From Streptomyces caelestis (GTDB lineage Bacteria; Actinomycetota; Actinomycetes; Streptomycetales; Streptomycetaceae): a stretch of 64,000 nucleotides of DNA. The notes under the pieces are model-generated. The model saw only the letters and a program-made list of their open reading frames with translations. It did not search any database and had not been told where the DNA came from. The stretch is taken from the NCBI RefSeq assembly GCF_014205255.1, contig NZ_JACHNE010000001.1, forward strand, positions 5,642,001 through 5,706,000. Direction: 5' to 3'. This document shows, one piece after another, positions 9,340 through 19,314 of the stretch. A program made the translations under genes and the position numbers. Position 1 is the stretch's first letter, and each line of letters starts with the position of its first letter.

Positions 9340-10548
9340 CTATGTGTCCACTCGTACGGAGAACTCACCCTCGGAGACCCGCGCGCGCAGGGCCTCGCCG
9401 GCCGCCACCTCACCGGGGTCGCGGACGGCGTGCCCGTCCGCCTTCTGGAGCACCGCGTACCCGCGCTTCAGCGTCGCGGCGGGGGAGAGGGCCACCACGC
9501 GCGCGTGCGTGTGCGTCAGCTCGGATGCGGCCCGGTCGAGCTGGTGCCGCAGGCAGCGCCGGCCCCGGTCGAGGAGGTCCGCCACATGGTCGGCGCGCTC
9601 GTCGATCATCCGGTGCGGATCCTCTATCGACGGCCGCGCCAGGGCGTGGGCCAGCCCGCGCTCCTCCCGCTCCACCAGCGCCGCCACGCACCGCCGCGCC
9701 CGGTCCCGCAGCAGCCGCACCCGCTCGTACTCCTCGCCGACGTCCGGCACGACCTTCTTCGCGGCGTCGGTCGGGGTGGAGGCGCGCAGGTCGGCGACGT
9801 GGTCGAGAAGCGGGTTGTCGGGCTCGTGCCCGATCGCGGACACCACGGGCGTACGGCACTCGGCCACCGTCCGGATCAGCTGCTCGTCGGAGAACGGCAG
9901 CAGGTCCTCCACGCTGCCGCCACCGCGCGCGACGATGATCACGTCCACGTCCTCGATCGCGTCGAGCTCCTTCACTGCCTGCACGACCTGCGGCACGGCG
10001 TGCACGCCCTGCACGGCGACGTTGCGCACCTCGAAACGCACCGCGGGCCAGCGGTGCCGGGCGTTCTCCAGGACGTCCCGCTCGGCGGCCGAGGCCCGTC
10101 CGCAGACCAGCCCGACGAGCTGCGGCAGGAAGGGCAGCGGCTTCTTGCGCTCCGGCGCGAACAGGCCCTCGCGCGTGAGGGCCTTCTTCAACTGCTCCAG
10201 GCGGGCCAGCAGCTCACCGACCCCGACGGGCCTTATCTCCGCCGCCCGCAGCGACAACTGCCCCCGCGGGGCGTACCACTCGGGCTTCGCCAGGACGACG
10301 ACCCGGGCGCCCTCGCTCACCACGTCCGCGACGGCGTCGAACACCTGCCGGTAGCAGGTGACGCTGACCGAGATGTCGTACGAGGGATCCCGCAGCGTCA
10401 GGAAGACCACACCGGCACCCGGCCGCCGCGACAACTGCGTGATCTGCCCCTCGACCCACACCGCCCCGAGCCGGTCGATCCACCCCCCGATGAGCCGCGA
10501 CACCTCACCGACGGGGAGCGGGGATTCCGGAGACGTGTTCACAGCCAT
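9340..10548 (-). CDS. xseA: Exodeoxyribonuclease VII large subunit
   Basis: XseA is the catalytic subunit of exonuclease VII. The 402-residue protein has an N-terminal OB-fold DNA-binding domain (about residues 1-100, from PLPVGEVSRLIGGWI through the VWVEGQI region). The exonuclease domain follows, with the conserved VIIVARGGGSVEDLLPFSDE and the AIGHEPDNPLLDHVADLRASTPTDAA segments. A coiled-coil region and a short C-terminal domain finish it. The frame is open for 52 more codons upstream, but the ATG at 10548 is preceded by TACTCT at the distance expected for a leaderless mRNA, and family members start here. It is divergent from ispH. Confidence 0.95.
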   Translation of the reverse strand: MAVNTSPESPLPVGEVSRLIGGWIDRLGAVWVEGQITQLSRRPGAGVVFLTLRDPSYDISVSVTCYRQVFDAVADVVSEGARVVVLAKPEWYAPRGQLSLRAAEIRPVGVGELLARLEQLKKALTREGLFAPERKKPLPFLPQLVGLVCGRASAAERDVLENARHRWPAVRFEVRNVAVQGVHAVPQVVQAVKELDAIEDVDVIIVARGGGSVEDLLPFSDEQLIRTVAECRTPVVSAIGHEPDNPLLDHVADLRASTPTDAAKKVVPDVGEEYERVRLLRDRARRCVAALVEREERGLAHALARPSIEDPHRMIDERADHVADLLDRGRRCLRHQLDRAASELTHTHARVVALSPAATLKRGYAVLQKADGHAVRDPGEVAAGEALRARVSEGEFSVRVDT

Positions 10549-10555
10549 GCCCGCG

Positions 10556-10561
10556 AGAGTA
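10556..10561 (-). promoter_or_regulatory. -10 box of leaderless xseA
   Basis: TACTCT on the minus strand is followed by seven bases and the ATG at 10548, with no ribosome binding site between. This decides the start against the longer open frame. Confidence 0.5.
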
Positions 10562-10738
10562 GTGGCCACCGCTGACAACGCGGCCCACCCGCCCGGCGAC
10601 ACGCTTTCCCGGACGGCCGGACTCGGCCCGGCCGTCCGGCCCAGCGCTCCGCCTCCGCACCCGTCACTCACAGCGCGCCCCGTCAGTCTTCCCGGGGACT
10701 CCACACGGACGTGATCTTCGACCCGCCGAACGCGGCCT

Positions 10739-10744
10739 TACGAT
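10739..10744 (+). promoter_or_regulatory. -10 box of leaderless ispH
   Basis: TACGAT is followed by seven bases and the ATG at 10752. TTCGAC at 10717-10722 is a possible -35 box at a 16-base spacing. The alternative ATG at 10743 lies inside the -10 box and so is unlikely to be used. Confidence 0.6.
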
Positions 10745-10751
10745 GGGACGC

Positions 10752-11774
10752 ATGTCTGCTTCGCCTGGCCGCCGTGTCCTGCTCGCCGCCCCCCGTGGCT
10801 ACTGCGCGGGTGTGGACCGCGCCGTGATCGCCGTCGAGAAAGCTCTGGAGCAGTACGGCGCTCCGGTCTACGTCCGGCACGAGATCGTCCACAACAAGTA
10901 CGTCGTGCAGACCCTGGAGAAGAAGGGCGCGATCTTCGTCGAGCGGACGGAGGAGGTGCCCCCGGGGAACATCGTCATGTTCTCGGCACACGGCGTGGCC
11001 CCCGTCGTCCACGAGGAGGCCGAGCGCGGCCGCCTCGCCACCATCGACGCCACCTGCCCGCTGGTCACCAAGGTCCACAAGGAAGCCGTCCGCTTCGCGG
11101 GCGAGGACTACGACATCCTCCTGATCGGCCACGAGGGCCACGAGGAGGTCATCGGCACCTCCGGCGAGGCCCCCGACCACATCCAGCTCGTCGACGGCCC
11201 GGGCGATGTGCAGAAGGTCGAGGTCCGCGACCCGTCCAAGGTCGTCTGGCTCTCCCAGACCACGCTGTCCGTCGACGAGACCATGGAGACCGTCGACGCC
11301 CTGAAGGAGAAGTTCCCGCAGCTCATCTCCCCGCCCAGCGACGACATCTGCTACGCCACGCAGAACCGCCAGCTGGCCGTGAAGCAGATGGGCGCCGAGT
11401 CGGACCTGGTCATCGTGGTCGGCTCCCGCAACTCCTCCAACTCCAAGCGGCTCGTGGAGGTCGCCAAGATCGCGGGCGCGCGCGCGGCGTACCTCGTGGA
11501 CTTCGCCGACGAGATCGACGAGGCCTGGCTGGAGGGTGTCTCCACGGTCGGCGTCACCTCGGGCGCCTCCGTCCCGGAGGTCCTGGTCGAGCAGGTCCTG
11601 GAGTGGCTCTCCCAGCGCGGCTTCGAGGACGTCGAGATCGTCAAGGCGGCCGAGGAGTCCATCACCTTCTCGCTGCCCAAGGAGCTGCGCCGCGACCTGC
11701 GCGACGAGGCGGCGGCGCTGGTCGCCGAGCGCCGCGGCGCCGGCACCGGCACCGGTGAGGATTCCGGGGAGTGA
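10752..11774 (+). CDS. ispH: 4-hydroxy-3-methylbut-2-enyl diphosphate reductase
   Basis: IspH (LytB) performs the last step of the MEP pathway, reducing HMBPP to IPP and DMAPP with a [4Fe-4S] cluster. The 340-residue protein has the three cluster cysteines C18 (APRGYCAG), C102 (DATCPLVTK) and C200 (DDICYATQNRQ), plus conserved His residues in FSAHGVAP and GHEGHEEV. The LSQTTLSVDET and GSRNSSNSKRLVEVA segments are also typical. The C-terminus carries a Gly/Thr-rich tail. The start at 10752 is three codons inside the longest frame, chosen from the leaderless promoter. The gene stands alone between divergent xseA and ppgK. Confidence 0.97.
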   Translation: MSASPGRRVLLAAPRGYCAGVDRAVIAVEKALEQYGAPVYVRHEIVHNKYVVQTLEKKGAIFVERTEEVPPGNIVMFSAHGVAPVVHEEAERGRLATIDATCPLVTKVHKEAVRFAGEDYDILLIGHEGHEEVIGTSGEAPDHIQLVDGPGDVQKVEVRDPSKVVWLSQTTLSVDETMETVDALKEKFPQLISPPSDDICYATQNRQLAVKQMGAESDLVIVVGSRNSSNSKRLVEVAKIAGARAAYLVDFADEIDEAWLEGVSTVGVTSGASVPEVLVEQVLEWLSQRGFEDVEIVKAAEESITFSLPKELRRDLRDEAAALVAERRGAGTGTGEDSGE

Positions 11775-11831
11775 TCGGGGAGCCGCTGGGCGGGGATCGC
11801 CGTCCGGCCGGTGACCGTCGGTCCCTCGTCG

Positions 11832-11837
11832 TAACGT
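11832..11837 (+). promoter_or_regulatory. -10 box of leaderless ppgK
   Basis: TAACGT is followed by six bases and the ATG at 11844. The intervening AGGGCC is too close to the start codon to act as a normal ribosome binding site. Confidence 0.55.
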
Positions 11838-11843
11838 AGGGCC

Positions 11844-12590
11844 ATGCAGATCTTCGGTGTGGACATCGGCGGTTCCGGCATCAAGGGTGCCCCGGTGGAC
11901 CTGGACAAGGGCGATCTGGCGCAGGAGCGCCACAAGGTCCTCACGCCGCATCCGGCCACGCCCGATGGCGTGGCCGACGGCGTCAAGCAGGTCGTCGACC
12001 ACTTCGGCTGGACGGGCCCGGTCGGGGTCACGTTCCCGGGCGTGGTCACCGACGGAGCCACGATCCGGACAGCGGCCAACGTCGACGACAGCTGGATCGA
12101 CACCGACGCGCGCGTGCTGCTCGGCGAGCGGCTGGGCGGACTGCCGGTGACGGTGGTGAACGACGCGGACGCGGCGGGCGTCGCCGAGATGCACTTCGGC
12201 GCCGGCCGCGGCCGCCGGGGCACGGTGATCGTGCTCACCTTCGGCACGGGCATCGGCAGCGCGGTCTTCGTCGACGGCGTCCTGGTCCCCAACACGGAGC
12301 TGGGCCACCTGGAGCTCGACGGGCACGACGCGGAGAAGCGGGCCTCCAGCAAGGCCCGCGAGGACCACGACATGACGTGGGAGCACTGGGCGGTGCACCG
12401 CGTGCGCAAGTACCTCGCCCACGTCGAGATGCTGTTCTCGCCGGAGCTGTTCATCATCGGCGGCGGCGTCAGCCGCAAGTCACAGAAGTTCCTGCCCTAT
12501 ATCGAGGGCATCCAGGCGGAGATCGTCCCGGCGCAGTTGCAGAACAACGCGGGGATCGTGGGAGCGGCGATGCGGGCGGCCGGGCACTAG
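11844..12590 (+). CDS. ppgK: Polyphosphate glucokinase
   Basis: PpgK phosphorylates glucose to glucose 6-phosphate using inorganic polyphosphate (and ATP) as donor, a hallmark actinobacterial enzyme of the ROK family. The 248-residue protein opens with the phosphate-binding loop GVDIGGSGIKG (5-15) and has GVTFPGVV, NDADAAGVAEMHFGAG, TFGTGIGSA and ELGHLELDG, the sugar-binding and second phosphate motifs. The C-terminal IIGGGVSRK is also conserved. Length is normal. The start is fixed by a leaderless promoter. Its 3' end overlaps that of the converging DUF6542 gene by four bases, with interlocking stop codons. Confidence 0.96.
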   Translation: MQIFGVDIGGSGIKGAPVDLDKGDLAQERHKVLTPHPATPDGVADGVKQVVDHFGWTGPVGVTFPGVVTDGATIRTAANVDDSWIDTDARVLLGERLGGLPVTVVNDADAAGVAEMHFGAGRGRRGTVIVLTFGTGIGSAVFVDGVLVPNTELGHLELDGHDAEKRASSKAREDHDMTWEHWAVHRVRKYLAHVEMLFSPELFIIGGGVSRKSQKFLPYIEGIQAEIVPAQLQNNAGIVGAAMRAAGH

Positions 12591-13201
12591 GGGGTGCCCG
12601 CAAAGTCCCGTCGTCCGCCCGGCGGACGGGCCCCGGCCGCCGCCCGTCGCCGGTGCACCAGCCGGATCCGTCGGGCGATCACGATCAGCCCGGCGATGAG
12701 TGTGCCGCCGTACAGCCACCCGGCTTGCGTGGCGAGCGCCGTGACCAGCCCCATCAGCTTGCCGCCGGTGCCACCGTCGCCGTCCGCCACCGGCAGCAGT
12801 CCCACGGCGAACGCGATCGGCACGACGACCGGCGCGGTCATCAGATCCCCGCGGCGCACCCAGACGGCGGTCAGCACGCACACCGGCAGGAACAGCACCC
12901 CGTACGCCGTCAGCGACGCCCCGAACAGCACCGAGCAGAGCCCGCCGAGCAGGAACATCACCAGCGCGCAGAACAACCCGCTGCCCAGCCCGGTCAGCCG
13001 GGGGTTCGGCAGCCTCCGCGCGGCGGGTGGCGGGGCAGGGGCGGGCCGCCGTACCGCCGCAGGACGGCGCTGCGGTCCCGGCTGCCGGACCGCTCGCACC
13101 GCTCCGCCGCCCGCTCCTCGTCCCGCCTGCGGGGGCAGGGACGATCGCGGCCGGTCACGTCGCGGTCCGTACTGGGCAGGTCGCGTCCTGTATTGCTCCA
13201 C
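12587..13201 (-). CDS. DUF6542 family membrane protein
   Basis: This 204-residue protein has a long basic, Pro/Arg-rich cytoplasmic N-terminus (residues 1-70) followed by four hydrophobic helices between about residues 73 and 178. It ends in a basic Arg-rich tail. The hydrophobic part matches the Streptomyces DUF6542 domain found next to ppgK and ychF. Function is unknown. The GTG at 13201 follows TAAGTT by six bases, so translation is probably leaderless. An alternative is that part of the basic N-terminus is not translated. The gene is divergent from ychF across 170 bases. Confidence 0.75.
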   Translation of the reverse strand: MEQYRTRPAQYGPRRDRPRSSLPPQAGRGAGGGAVRAVRQPGPQRRPAAVRRPAPAPPPAARRLPNPRLTGLGSGLFCALVMFLLGGLCSVLFGASLTAYGVLFLPVCVLTAVWVRRGDLMTAPVVVPIAFAVGLLPVADGDGGTGGKLMGLVTALATQAGWLYGGTLIAGLIVIARRIRLVHRRRAAAGARPPGGRRDFAGTP

Positions 13202-13207
13202 TGCACC

Positions 13208-13213
13208 AACTTA
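13208..13213 (-). promoter_or_regulatory. -10 box of leaderless DUF6542 gene
   Basis: TAAGTT on the minus strand is followed by six bases and the GTG at 13201, with no ribosome binding site. Confidence 0.5.
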
Positions 13214-13371
13214 GGTCGTTCAATATGCCGAATAGCCCTTCAGACACGCCGGGGACCGAGGCTTGGCCAAGCGTTCGATACGCCGCCGGGACGGTTCCGG
13301 GTACGCCGTAGACTGGTGGATCGGCCGGTCTCCTGGCCCCCTGGCCCTCTCCACTCACGGGAAGTCGCAAC

Positions 13372-14460
<1,089 letters not shown>

Positions 14461-14514
14461 CGCCTGATTCCTTGATCGCCTGAAGTGGCTGGTCAAGGTA
14501 ACAAACCCCAGGTC

Positions 14515-14542
14515 AGGGGCCAGATCTTCGGGTCTGGCCCCT
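14515..14542 (+). terminator. Terminator after ychF
   Basis: AGGGGCCAGA pairs with TCTGGCCCCT around an eight-base loop and is followed by TTCC. It marks the edge of the core segment before the island. Confidence 0.65.
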
Positions 14543-14825
14543 TCCTGATTTCGCCAGCTGATTCCGGGCTCTTCCTGGTCGTGTGCTGACTTGGTGCTGA
14601 CCCTGAGGGCAGGGCTGAGCCTGTGATGACCTGGGCTTTCAAGGGGGCATGGGAGGTCGTCGAGCTGCGCCATGGTGAGGTGAGGGTGAAGAGCTCTGAG
14701 GCCCGCTTACGGGTCCTGTTTATGCAAGAACGCGCATAGTCGCGAGAGCGCATAGACGACCGTGCATGGCGTCCGTACCGTCGTTCTGGGCAGCTCCGTC
14801 AGAGGGCTGCGGACTTGGGGTTCAC

Positions 14826-15128
14826 GTGTCCGAGCGCACCGGGTTGCCCCGACTGACGGGCGGAGACAGCGGGAACGGCAACGCAAGCGGGGAGTGCGGA
14901 CAGGGCGACTGCCCGAACGTGTACCGCGCCGAGCAGGGAAGCATCGTGGTGCAGGGAGACTTGTTCGACGGCTTCACGCCACCGCAGGGGGAGGGGCTGG
15001 TGGAGATTCCGGAGAGCGTACGTCGACCACGGCCCCCACTCTGGCTTCGAGGACGGCCGCCCCTTGCGCGATGTCGTCCCCGATCCACTCGTCCATGTGC
15101 TCGGCCACCAGGGCCCACGTCATCTTGA
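14826..15128 (+). pseudogene. Truncated small Streptomyces protein
   Basis: A GTG at 14826 opens a frame beginning VSERTGLPRLTGGDSG. Up to about position 15018 it resembles a small protein of unknown function often found near XRE regulators and DUF397/DUF6879 genes in Streptomyces (NCPxVY-like core QGDCPNVYRAEQGSIVVQGD, then FTPP.GEGLVEIPE). After EIPES the frame turns into Arg/Pro-rich sequence, because the DNA switches to what looks like a piece of an opposite-strand gene. I read this as a 3'-truncated remnant. It could still be translated with a scrambled tail of about 35 residues. Confidence 0.45.
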
Positions 15129-15240
15129 TCACGACGGGAGCGTACGGGCGGAGTGAGCCATTCGGGAGGGCAGGCGACACGGCGTGCAAGAGGTGGGGGT
15201 ATGACCCCTTGAAGCCGTCCTCCCCGGCCGCCGCGTCTTA
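15020..15240 (-). pseudogene. Fragment of an unidentified minus-strand gene
   Basis: Downstream of a TAA at 15238-15240 (minus strand) an open frame encodes a plausible folded segment. It contains PYAPVVIKMTWALVAEHMDE, then WIGDDIAQGAAVLEARVGAV and VVDV, and runs to about 15020, where it abuts the end of the fragment on the other strand. It has no credible start codon or ribosome binding site. Composition is protein-like with balanced residues, unlike the shadow frames nearby. I do not recognise the family. Confidence 0.3.
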
Positions 15241-15694
15241 GCAGCTCGGATTCTGCCACGGTTCCAGGGGCGACCGGATGCCCTCCTTGCCGCCGAAGTG
15301 AGACGTTTTCGCAGGTCAGGCGAGTGTAGACATTTCAGATGGGCGCTTGCTGGGCCGCATGCTCCTGAGGATTCTGTGGCCACAGGCCGATCAGGGCCTC
15401 CGTCGAGGCCAGCTTGCATCTGCCCATCGCGGGATATTGGCGCGGGAAGGCGCCGGTCGGGAACTGCACACCTTTATGTGATTGGCGGCCGTGCGGGTCA
15501 CGGGCCGCGAGGTGTCTCTCTTCCCGTACAGGTCAGCTCGGCCGCTCTCTCTACTACGCTTCCTGCGTGGACTCGGCTGCCGCTTGCGTGGATCTCGCAT
15601 CGGCGGCTGGAGACGGCCGCGCGGCGTGCATCACGCCGCAGGTATCAGGGTTGGCGGCCCGTGTGACCGCCGTGACATACCGGGAAGAAGAGTC

Positions 15695-18127
15695 TTGGCC
15701 CTCAAGAAGACAGATCTATACAGCTCACTCTGGAAGAGCTGCGACGAGCTGCGCGGCGGGATGGACGCCGGCCAGTACAAGGACTACATCCTCACGCTGC
15801 TCTTCGTGAAGTACGTCTCCGACAAGGCCAAGGCCGACCCTGACAGTCTCATCGACGTACCCCCCGGCGGTTCCTTCGACGACATGGTCGCTGCCAAGGG
15901 CGACAAGGAGATCGGCGACCGCTTCAACAAGATCATCAGCCGGCTGGCCGAAGCGAACGACCTGCGTAACGTCATCGACCTCGCCGACTTCAACGACGAG
16001 GAGAAGCTCGGCAAGGGCAAAGAGATCCAGGACCGGCTGTCCAAGCTGGTCACGATCTTCAGCGACCTTGACTTCCGAGGCTCCCGAGCCGAGGGCGACG
16101 ATCTCCTCGGCGATGCCTACGAGTACCTCATGCGTCACTTCGCCACGGAGTCCGGCAAGAGCAAGGGCCAGTTCTATACCCCCGCCGAGGTGTCCCGCGT
16201 GCTGGCCAAGGTGGTCGGCATCACCAAGGACACCCGCCAGGACCAGACGGTCTACGACCCGACCTGTGGCTCCGGCTCGCTTCTCCTGAAGGTCGCTGCC
16301 GAGACATCACGCGGCATCACGATCTACGGCCAGGAGAAGGACAACGCCACGTGGGCGCTGTCCAAAATGAACATGATCCTGCACGGGAACGAGGACGCCG
16401 AGATCCTCAAGGGCGACACGATCACCAGCCCTCAGTTCACCAACGGCAGCGCACTCCAGACGTTCGACTTCGCCGTGGCCAACCCGCCGTTCTCGATCAA
16501 GTCCTGGAGCAACGGGCTGGAGCAGGAGTACGGCCGCTTCGAGTACGGTCGGCCGCCGGAGAAGAACGGCGACTACGCCTTCCTGCTGCACATCCTCAAG
16601 TCACTCAAGAGCACGGGCAAGGCGGCGGTCATCCTCCCGCACGGAGTGCTCTTCCGCGGTAACGCCGAAGCCGACATCCGCCGGCGCCTGCTGAAGCAGG
16701 GGTTCATCAAGGGCATCATCGGCCTGCCCGCGAACCTCTTCTACGGGACTGGCATCCCGGCCTGCATCATCGTTCTGGACAAGGAGAACGCCGTCGGCCG
16801 TACCGGCGTCTTCATGATCGACGCATCCAAGGGCTTCATCAAGGACGGCAACAAGAACCGCCTCCGCAGCCAGGACATCCACAAGATCGTCGACGTCTTC
16901 ACGCGACAGACCACGATCGACCGCTACTCGCGCATGGTTCCGCTGGCGGAGATCGCGGACGTGAAGAACGACTACAACCTCAACATCCCTCGCTACATCG
17001 ACTCCTCCGAACCCGAGGACATCCAGGATCTCCACGCACACCTGCACGGCGGCATCCCGAACCGCGATCTCGACGCGCTCAGCGGCTACTGGGATGCCTT
17101 CCCGCAGTTGCGGGACCAGCTGTTCCGGCTGAACCGTCCTGGCTACAGTGACCTGACCATCGACGTCAGCCAGGTTCAACAGGCGATCCTTGATTCGCCC
17201 GAGTTCCAGAAGTTCACCCAAGAGGCCCGGGAGCTTACCACTGAGTGGTTCGCCGCCCATCGCAAGAGGCTCGAAGGGATCGACGAGACCACTCGGCCAA
17301 ATGACCTCATCGCCGTCCTCGGTGACGACCTGTTGGCCCGTTTCAAGCGAGTGCCTCTGCTGGACGAGTACGACGTCTACGAGCAGCTCATGACGTACTG
17401 GCACGACGTCATGCACGACGACGTCTTCATGGTCATGAACGACGGCTGGCTCGAAGCCGCCAAGCCGCGCAAGATCGTGGTGGACAAGGACCGAAAGCTT
17501 TCCGAGACGCCTGACCTTGTGGTGGGAACTGGCCGGAGTGCCGTGAAGTACAAGATGGACCTCGTCCCGCCGGATCTGATCGTTACGCGGTACTTCGCAA
17601 AGGAGCAGGCCGAAGTCGATGAGCTTGTGATGGCTGCGGAGGAGTCCAGCCGTGCTGTCGAGGAGTACGTCGAGGAGCACGCTGTTGAGGGCGGTCTCTT
17701 GGCGGAAGCGATGGACGAGGAAAAGATCAACAAAGCGCTCGCCTCGGCTCGGCTGAAAAAGGCACGGCATGAGGGTACGGACGCCGATGAAGTGGCAGCC
17801 CTGTCGCGTCTGATCGACCTGTACAACGCTGAGGCGGTAGCGAAGAAGGCAGCCAAAGAGGCGGAAGCTGCGCTCCACCTTGCCTCGCTGAAAAGGTACG
17901 GCGATCTCACAGAGCGGGATGTGCAGGCCCTTGTTCTGGATGCCAAGTGGTGCGCGACTATCACAGTGCGCGTGGATTCTGTGGCTGATTCGCTCACCCT
18001 CGCCCTGGTCGAGCGCATTCGCGATCTAGGTCGACGTTACACAGAGACGGCCAGTGCGATCGAGGCTAACCTATTGGCGATCTCCGCGCGTCTCGCGGAT
18101 CACTTCGCCGTTCTGGGGGTGGGGTGA
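15695..18127 (+). CDS. hsdM: Type I restriction-modification system methyltransferase subunit
   Basis: HsdM is the N6-adenine methyltransferase subunit of a type I R-M complex. With HsdS it methylates the recognition site and protects host DNA. The 810-residue protein starts at a TTG (15695) behind GGGAAGAAG, giving the family-typical LALKKTDLYSSLW. An N-terminal helical domain (1-130) is followed by SAM motif I DPTCGSGSLLL (188-198) and the catalytic NPPF (263-266). About 300 C-terminal residues rich in Lys, Glu and Ala helices make it much longer than EcoKI HsdM (529), although long forms are known. Its stop overlaps hsdS (GTGATG). Base composition is visibly less GC-saturated than in the core genes, which suggests horizontal acquisition. 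Confidence 0.95.
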   Translation: MALKKTDLYSSLWKSCDELRGGMDAGQYKDYILTLLFVKYVSDKAKADPDSLIDVPPGGSFDDMVAAKGDKEIGDRFNKIISRLAEANDLRNVIDLADFNDEEKLGKGKEIQDRLSKLVTIFSDLDFRGSRAEGDDLLGDAYEYLMRHFATESGKSKGQFYTPAEVSRVLAKVVGITKDTRQDQTVYDPTCGSGSLLLKVAAETSRGITIYGQEKDNATWALSKMNMILHGNEDAEILKGDTITSPQFTNGSALQTFDFAVANPPFSIKSWSNGLEQEYGRFEYGRPPEKNGDYAFLLHILKSLKSTGKAAVILPHGVLFRGNAEADIRRRLLKQGFIKGIIGLPANLFYGTGIPACIIVLDKENAVGRTGVFMIDASKGFIKDGNKNRLRSQDIHKIVDVFTRQTTIDRYSRMVPLAEIADVKNDYNLNIPRYIDSSEPEDIQDLHAHLHGGIPNRDLDALSGYWDAFPQLRDQLFRLNRPGYSDLTIDVSQVQQAILDSPEFQKFTQEARELTTEWFAAHRKRLEGIDETTRPNDLIAVLGDDLLARFKRVPLLDEYDVYEQLMTYWHDVMHDDVFMVMNDGWLEAAKPRKIVVDKDRKLSETPDLVVGTGRSAVKYKMDLVPPDLIVTRYFAKEQAEVDELVMAAEESSRAVEEYVEEHAVEGGLLAEAMDEEKINKALASARLKKARHEGTDADEVAALSRLIDLYNAEAVAKKAAKEAEAALHLASLKRYGDLTERDVQALVLDAKWCATITVRVDSVADSLTLALVERIRDLGRRYTETASAIEANLLAISARLADHFAVLGVG

Positions 18128-19314
18128 TGGGCGGCCATGCCGGGCAGGGGGAGTTCACGACTCTGGGTGAGACTGTTACTCGTACCGGAGGTGTGATCCA
18201 GACAGGTCCCTTTGGAAGTCAACTCCATGCAAGCGACTACACATTGCTTGGAACCCCGCTGATCATGCCAATAAATCTGGGTGACAACGAGGTCATCGAG
18301 GCGGGAATTTCAAGGATCGGCGACAAGGATGTCCGGCGCCTACGGAGGCACGCTCTACGTGAAGGTGACATCGTGTTCAGCCGGCGAGGCGATGTCGGCC
18401 GCAGATCGATCATCCAGGCGGGACAGGCGGGTTGGCTCTGCGGGACGGGCTGCCTCGCTGCCCGCTTCGGGGCCAGGCGCACAGAGGTCAACCCGGAGTA
18501 TGTGGCCCACTATCTAGGCTCGCGGCCCGCACAGACATGGCTGCAGGACCATGCTGTTGGCGGAACGATGCCCAACCTGAACACAGCGATTCTGTCTGCC
18601 CTGCCCATTCGCCTCCCTGCCCGGCCCTACCAAGACGTCGTCGTCGCTATGCTCGAAGATGCACAGGCTGCTGTCGAGCACGTCAGGATTCTGATTGCCA
18701 AGAAGCAGGCGATCAAGCAGGGGCTCATGCAGCAGCTTCTCACGGGCCAGACCCGGCTTCCCGGCCACACTGAGGAATGGAGTACTGGCCCGCTCAAAGA
18801 CTTCCTGCCCTTGCAGCGAGGCTTTGACCTGCCGACCCCTGAGGTCGTGAGCGGTCCATATCCCGTCGTTTACTCCAACGGGGTTGGTCGGCACCATACG
18901 AAGGCCATGGCCAAGGGACCGGGTGTCGTTACTGGGCGCTCCGGGACGATCGGCAAGGTGCACTTTATTGAAGACGACTACTGGCCGCACAACACGGCGC
19001 TCTGGGTTACGAGTTTCGCGCGGGTGGATGCGAAGTTCGCCTATTACTTCCTGGCGTATCTCGGCCTGGAACGCTTCGCTAGCGGCTCCGGAGTGCCTAC
19101 CTTCAACCGGAACGACGCGCATTCCTTCGAGATCACCGTGCCGCCGGACCGTGCCGAGCAAAAGGCGATCGCCGACGTCCTGTCCGCTGTTGACAGCGAG
19201 CTGGAAGCACTGCGACGGCGGCTGGATAAGGCTTCTTCGATCAAGACCGGAATGATGCAGGAGCTCCTCACCGGACGTAAGCGCCTGCCGGTGGAGGGGG
19301 AGACAGCGGCATGA
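18124..19314 (+). CDS. hsdS: Type I restriction-modification specificity subunit
   Basis: HsdS gives the complex its bipartite DNA target. The 396-residue protein has two target recognition domains: one after TGPFGSQLHASDY (27-39) and one after LQRGFDLPTPEVVS (about 231-244). Each is followed by a conserved helical spacer. The spacers are near-duplicates: AIKQGLMQQLLTGQTRLPG at about 196-214 and SIKTGMMQELLTGRKRLPV at about 372-390. This internal repeat sets the half-site spacing and is where recombination can swap specificities. Start is GTG 18124 or ATG 18127, overlapping the hsdM stop. The end overlaps hsdR by four bases, so all three are translationally coupled. The recognition sequence cannot be read from the protein. 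Confidence 0.93.
   Translation: MMGGHAGQGEFTTLGETVTRTGGVIQTGPFGSQLHASDYTLLGTPLIMPINLGDNEVIEAGISRIGDKDVRRLRRHALREGDIVFSRRGDVGRRSIIQAGQAGWLCGTGCLAARFGARRTEVNPEYVAHYLGSRPAQTWLQDHAVGGTMPNLNTAILSALPIRLPARPYQDVVVAMLEDAQAAVEHVRILIAKKQAIKQGLMQQLLTGQTRLPGHTEEWSTGPLKDFLPLQRGFDLPTPEVVSGPYPVVYSNGVGRHHTKAMAKGPGVVTGRSGTIGKVHFIEDDYWPHNTALWVTSFARVDAKFAYYFLAYLGLERFASGSGVPTFNRNDAHSFEITVPPDRAEQKAIADVLSAVDSELEALRRRLDKASSIKTGMMQELLTGRKRLPVEGETAA

Larger units (their letters stand above)
14461..15694. other. Mosaic junction region at the left edge of the defence island
   Basis: This 1.2-kb stretch between ychF and hsdM has no complete gene. It contains the ychF terminator, a fragment of a small Streptomyces protein (from 14826), a fragment of an unrelated minus-strand gene (15020-15240) and about 450 bases with no recognisable coding. 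A minus-strand frame at 14493-14753 is open for 86 codons, but I cannot support it as a gene. The mixture of truncated pieces points to repeated insertion and deletion. TACGCT near 15554 is a weak candidate -10 box for the hsd operon. No tRNA, integrase or flanking direct repeat was found. Confidence 0.6.

Noticed and set aside
14493..14753. 86-codon minus-strand frame in the island border
   Set aside because: Similar frames appear often in Streptomyces intergenic DNA. It has no ribosome binding site and covers the ychF terminator on the opposite strand.
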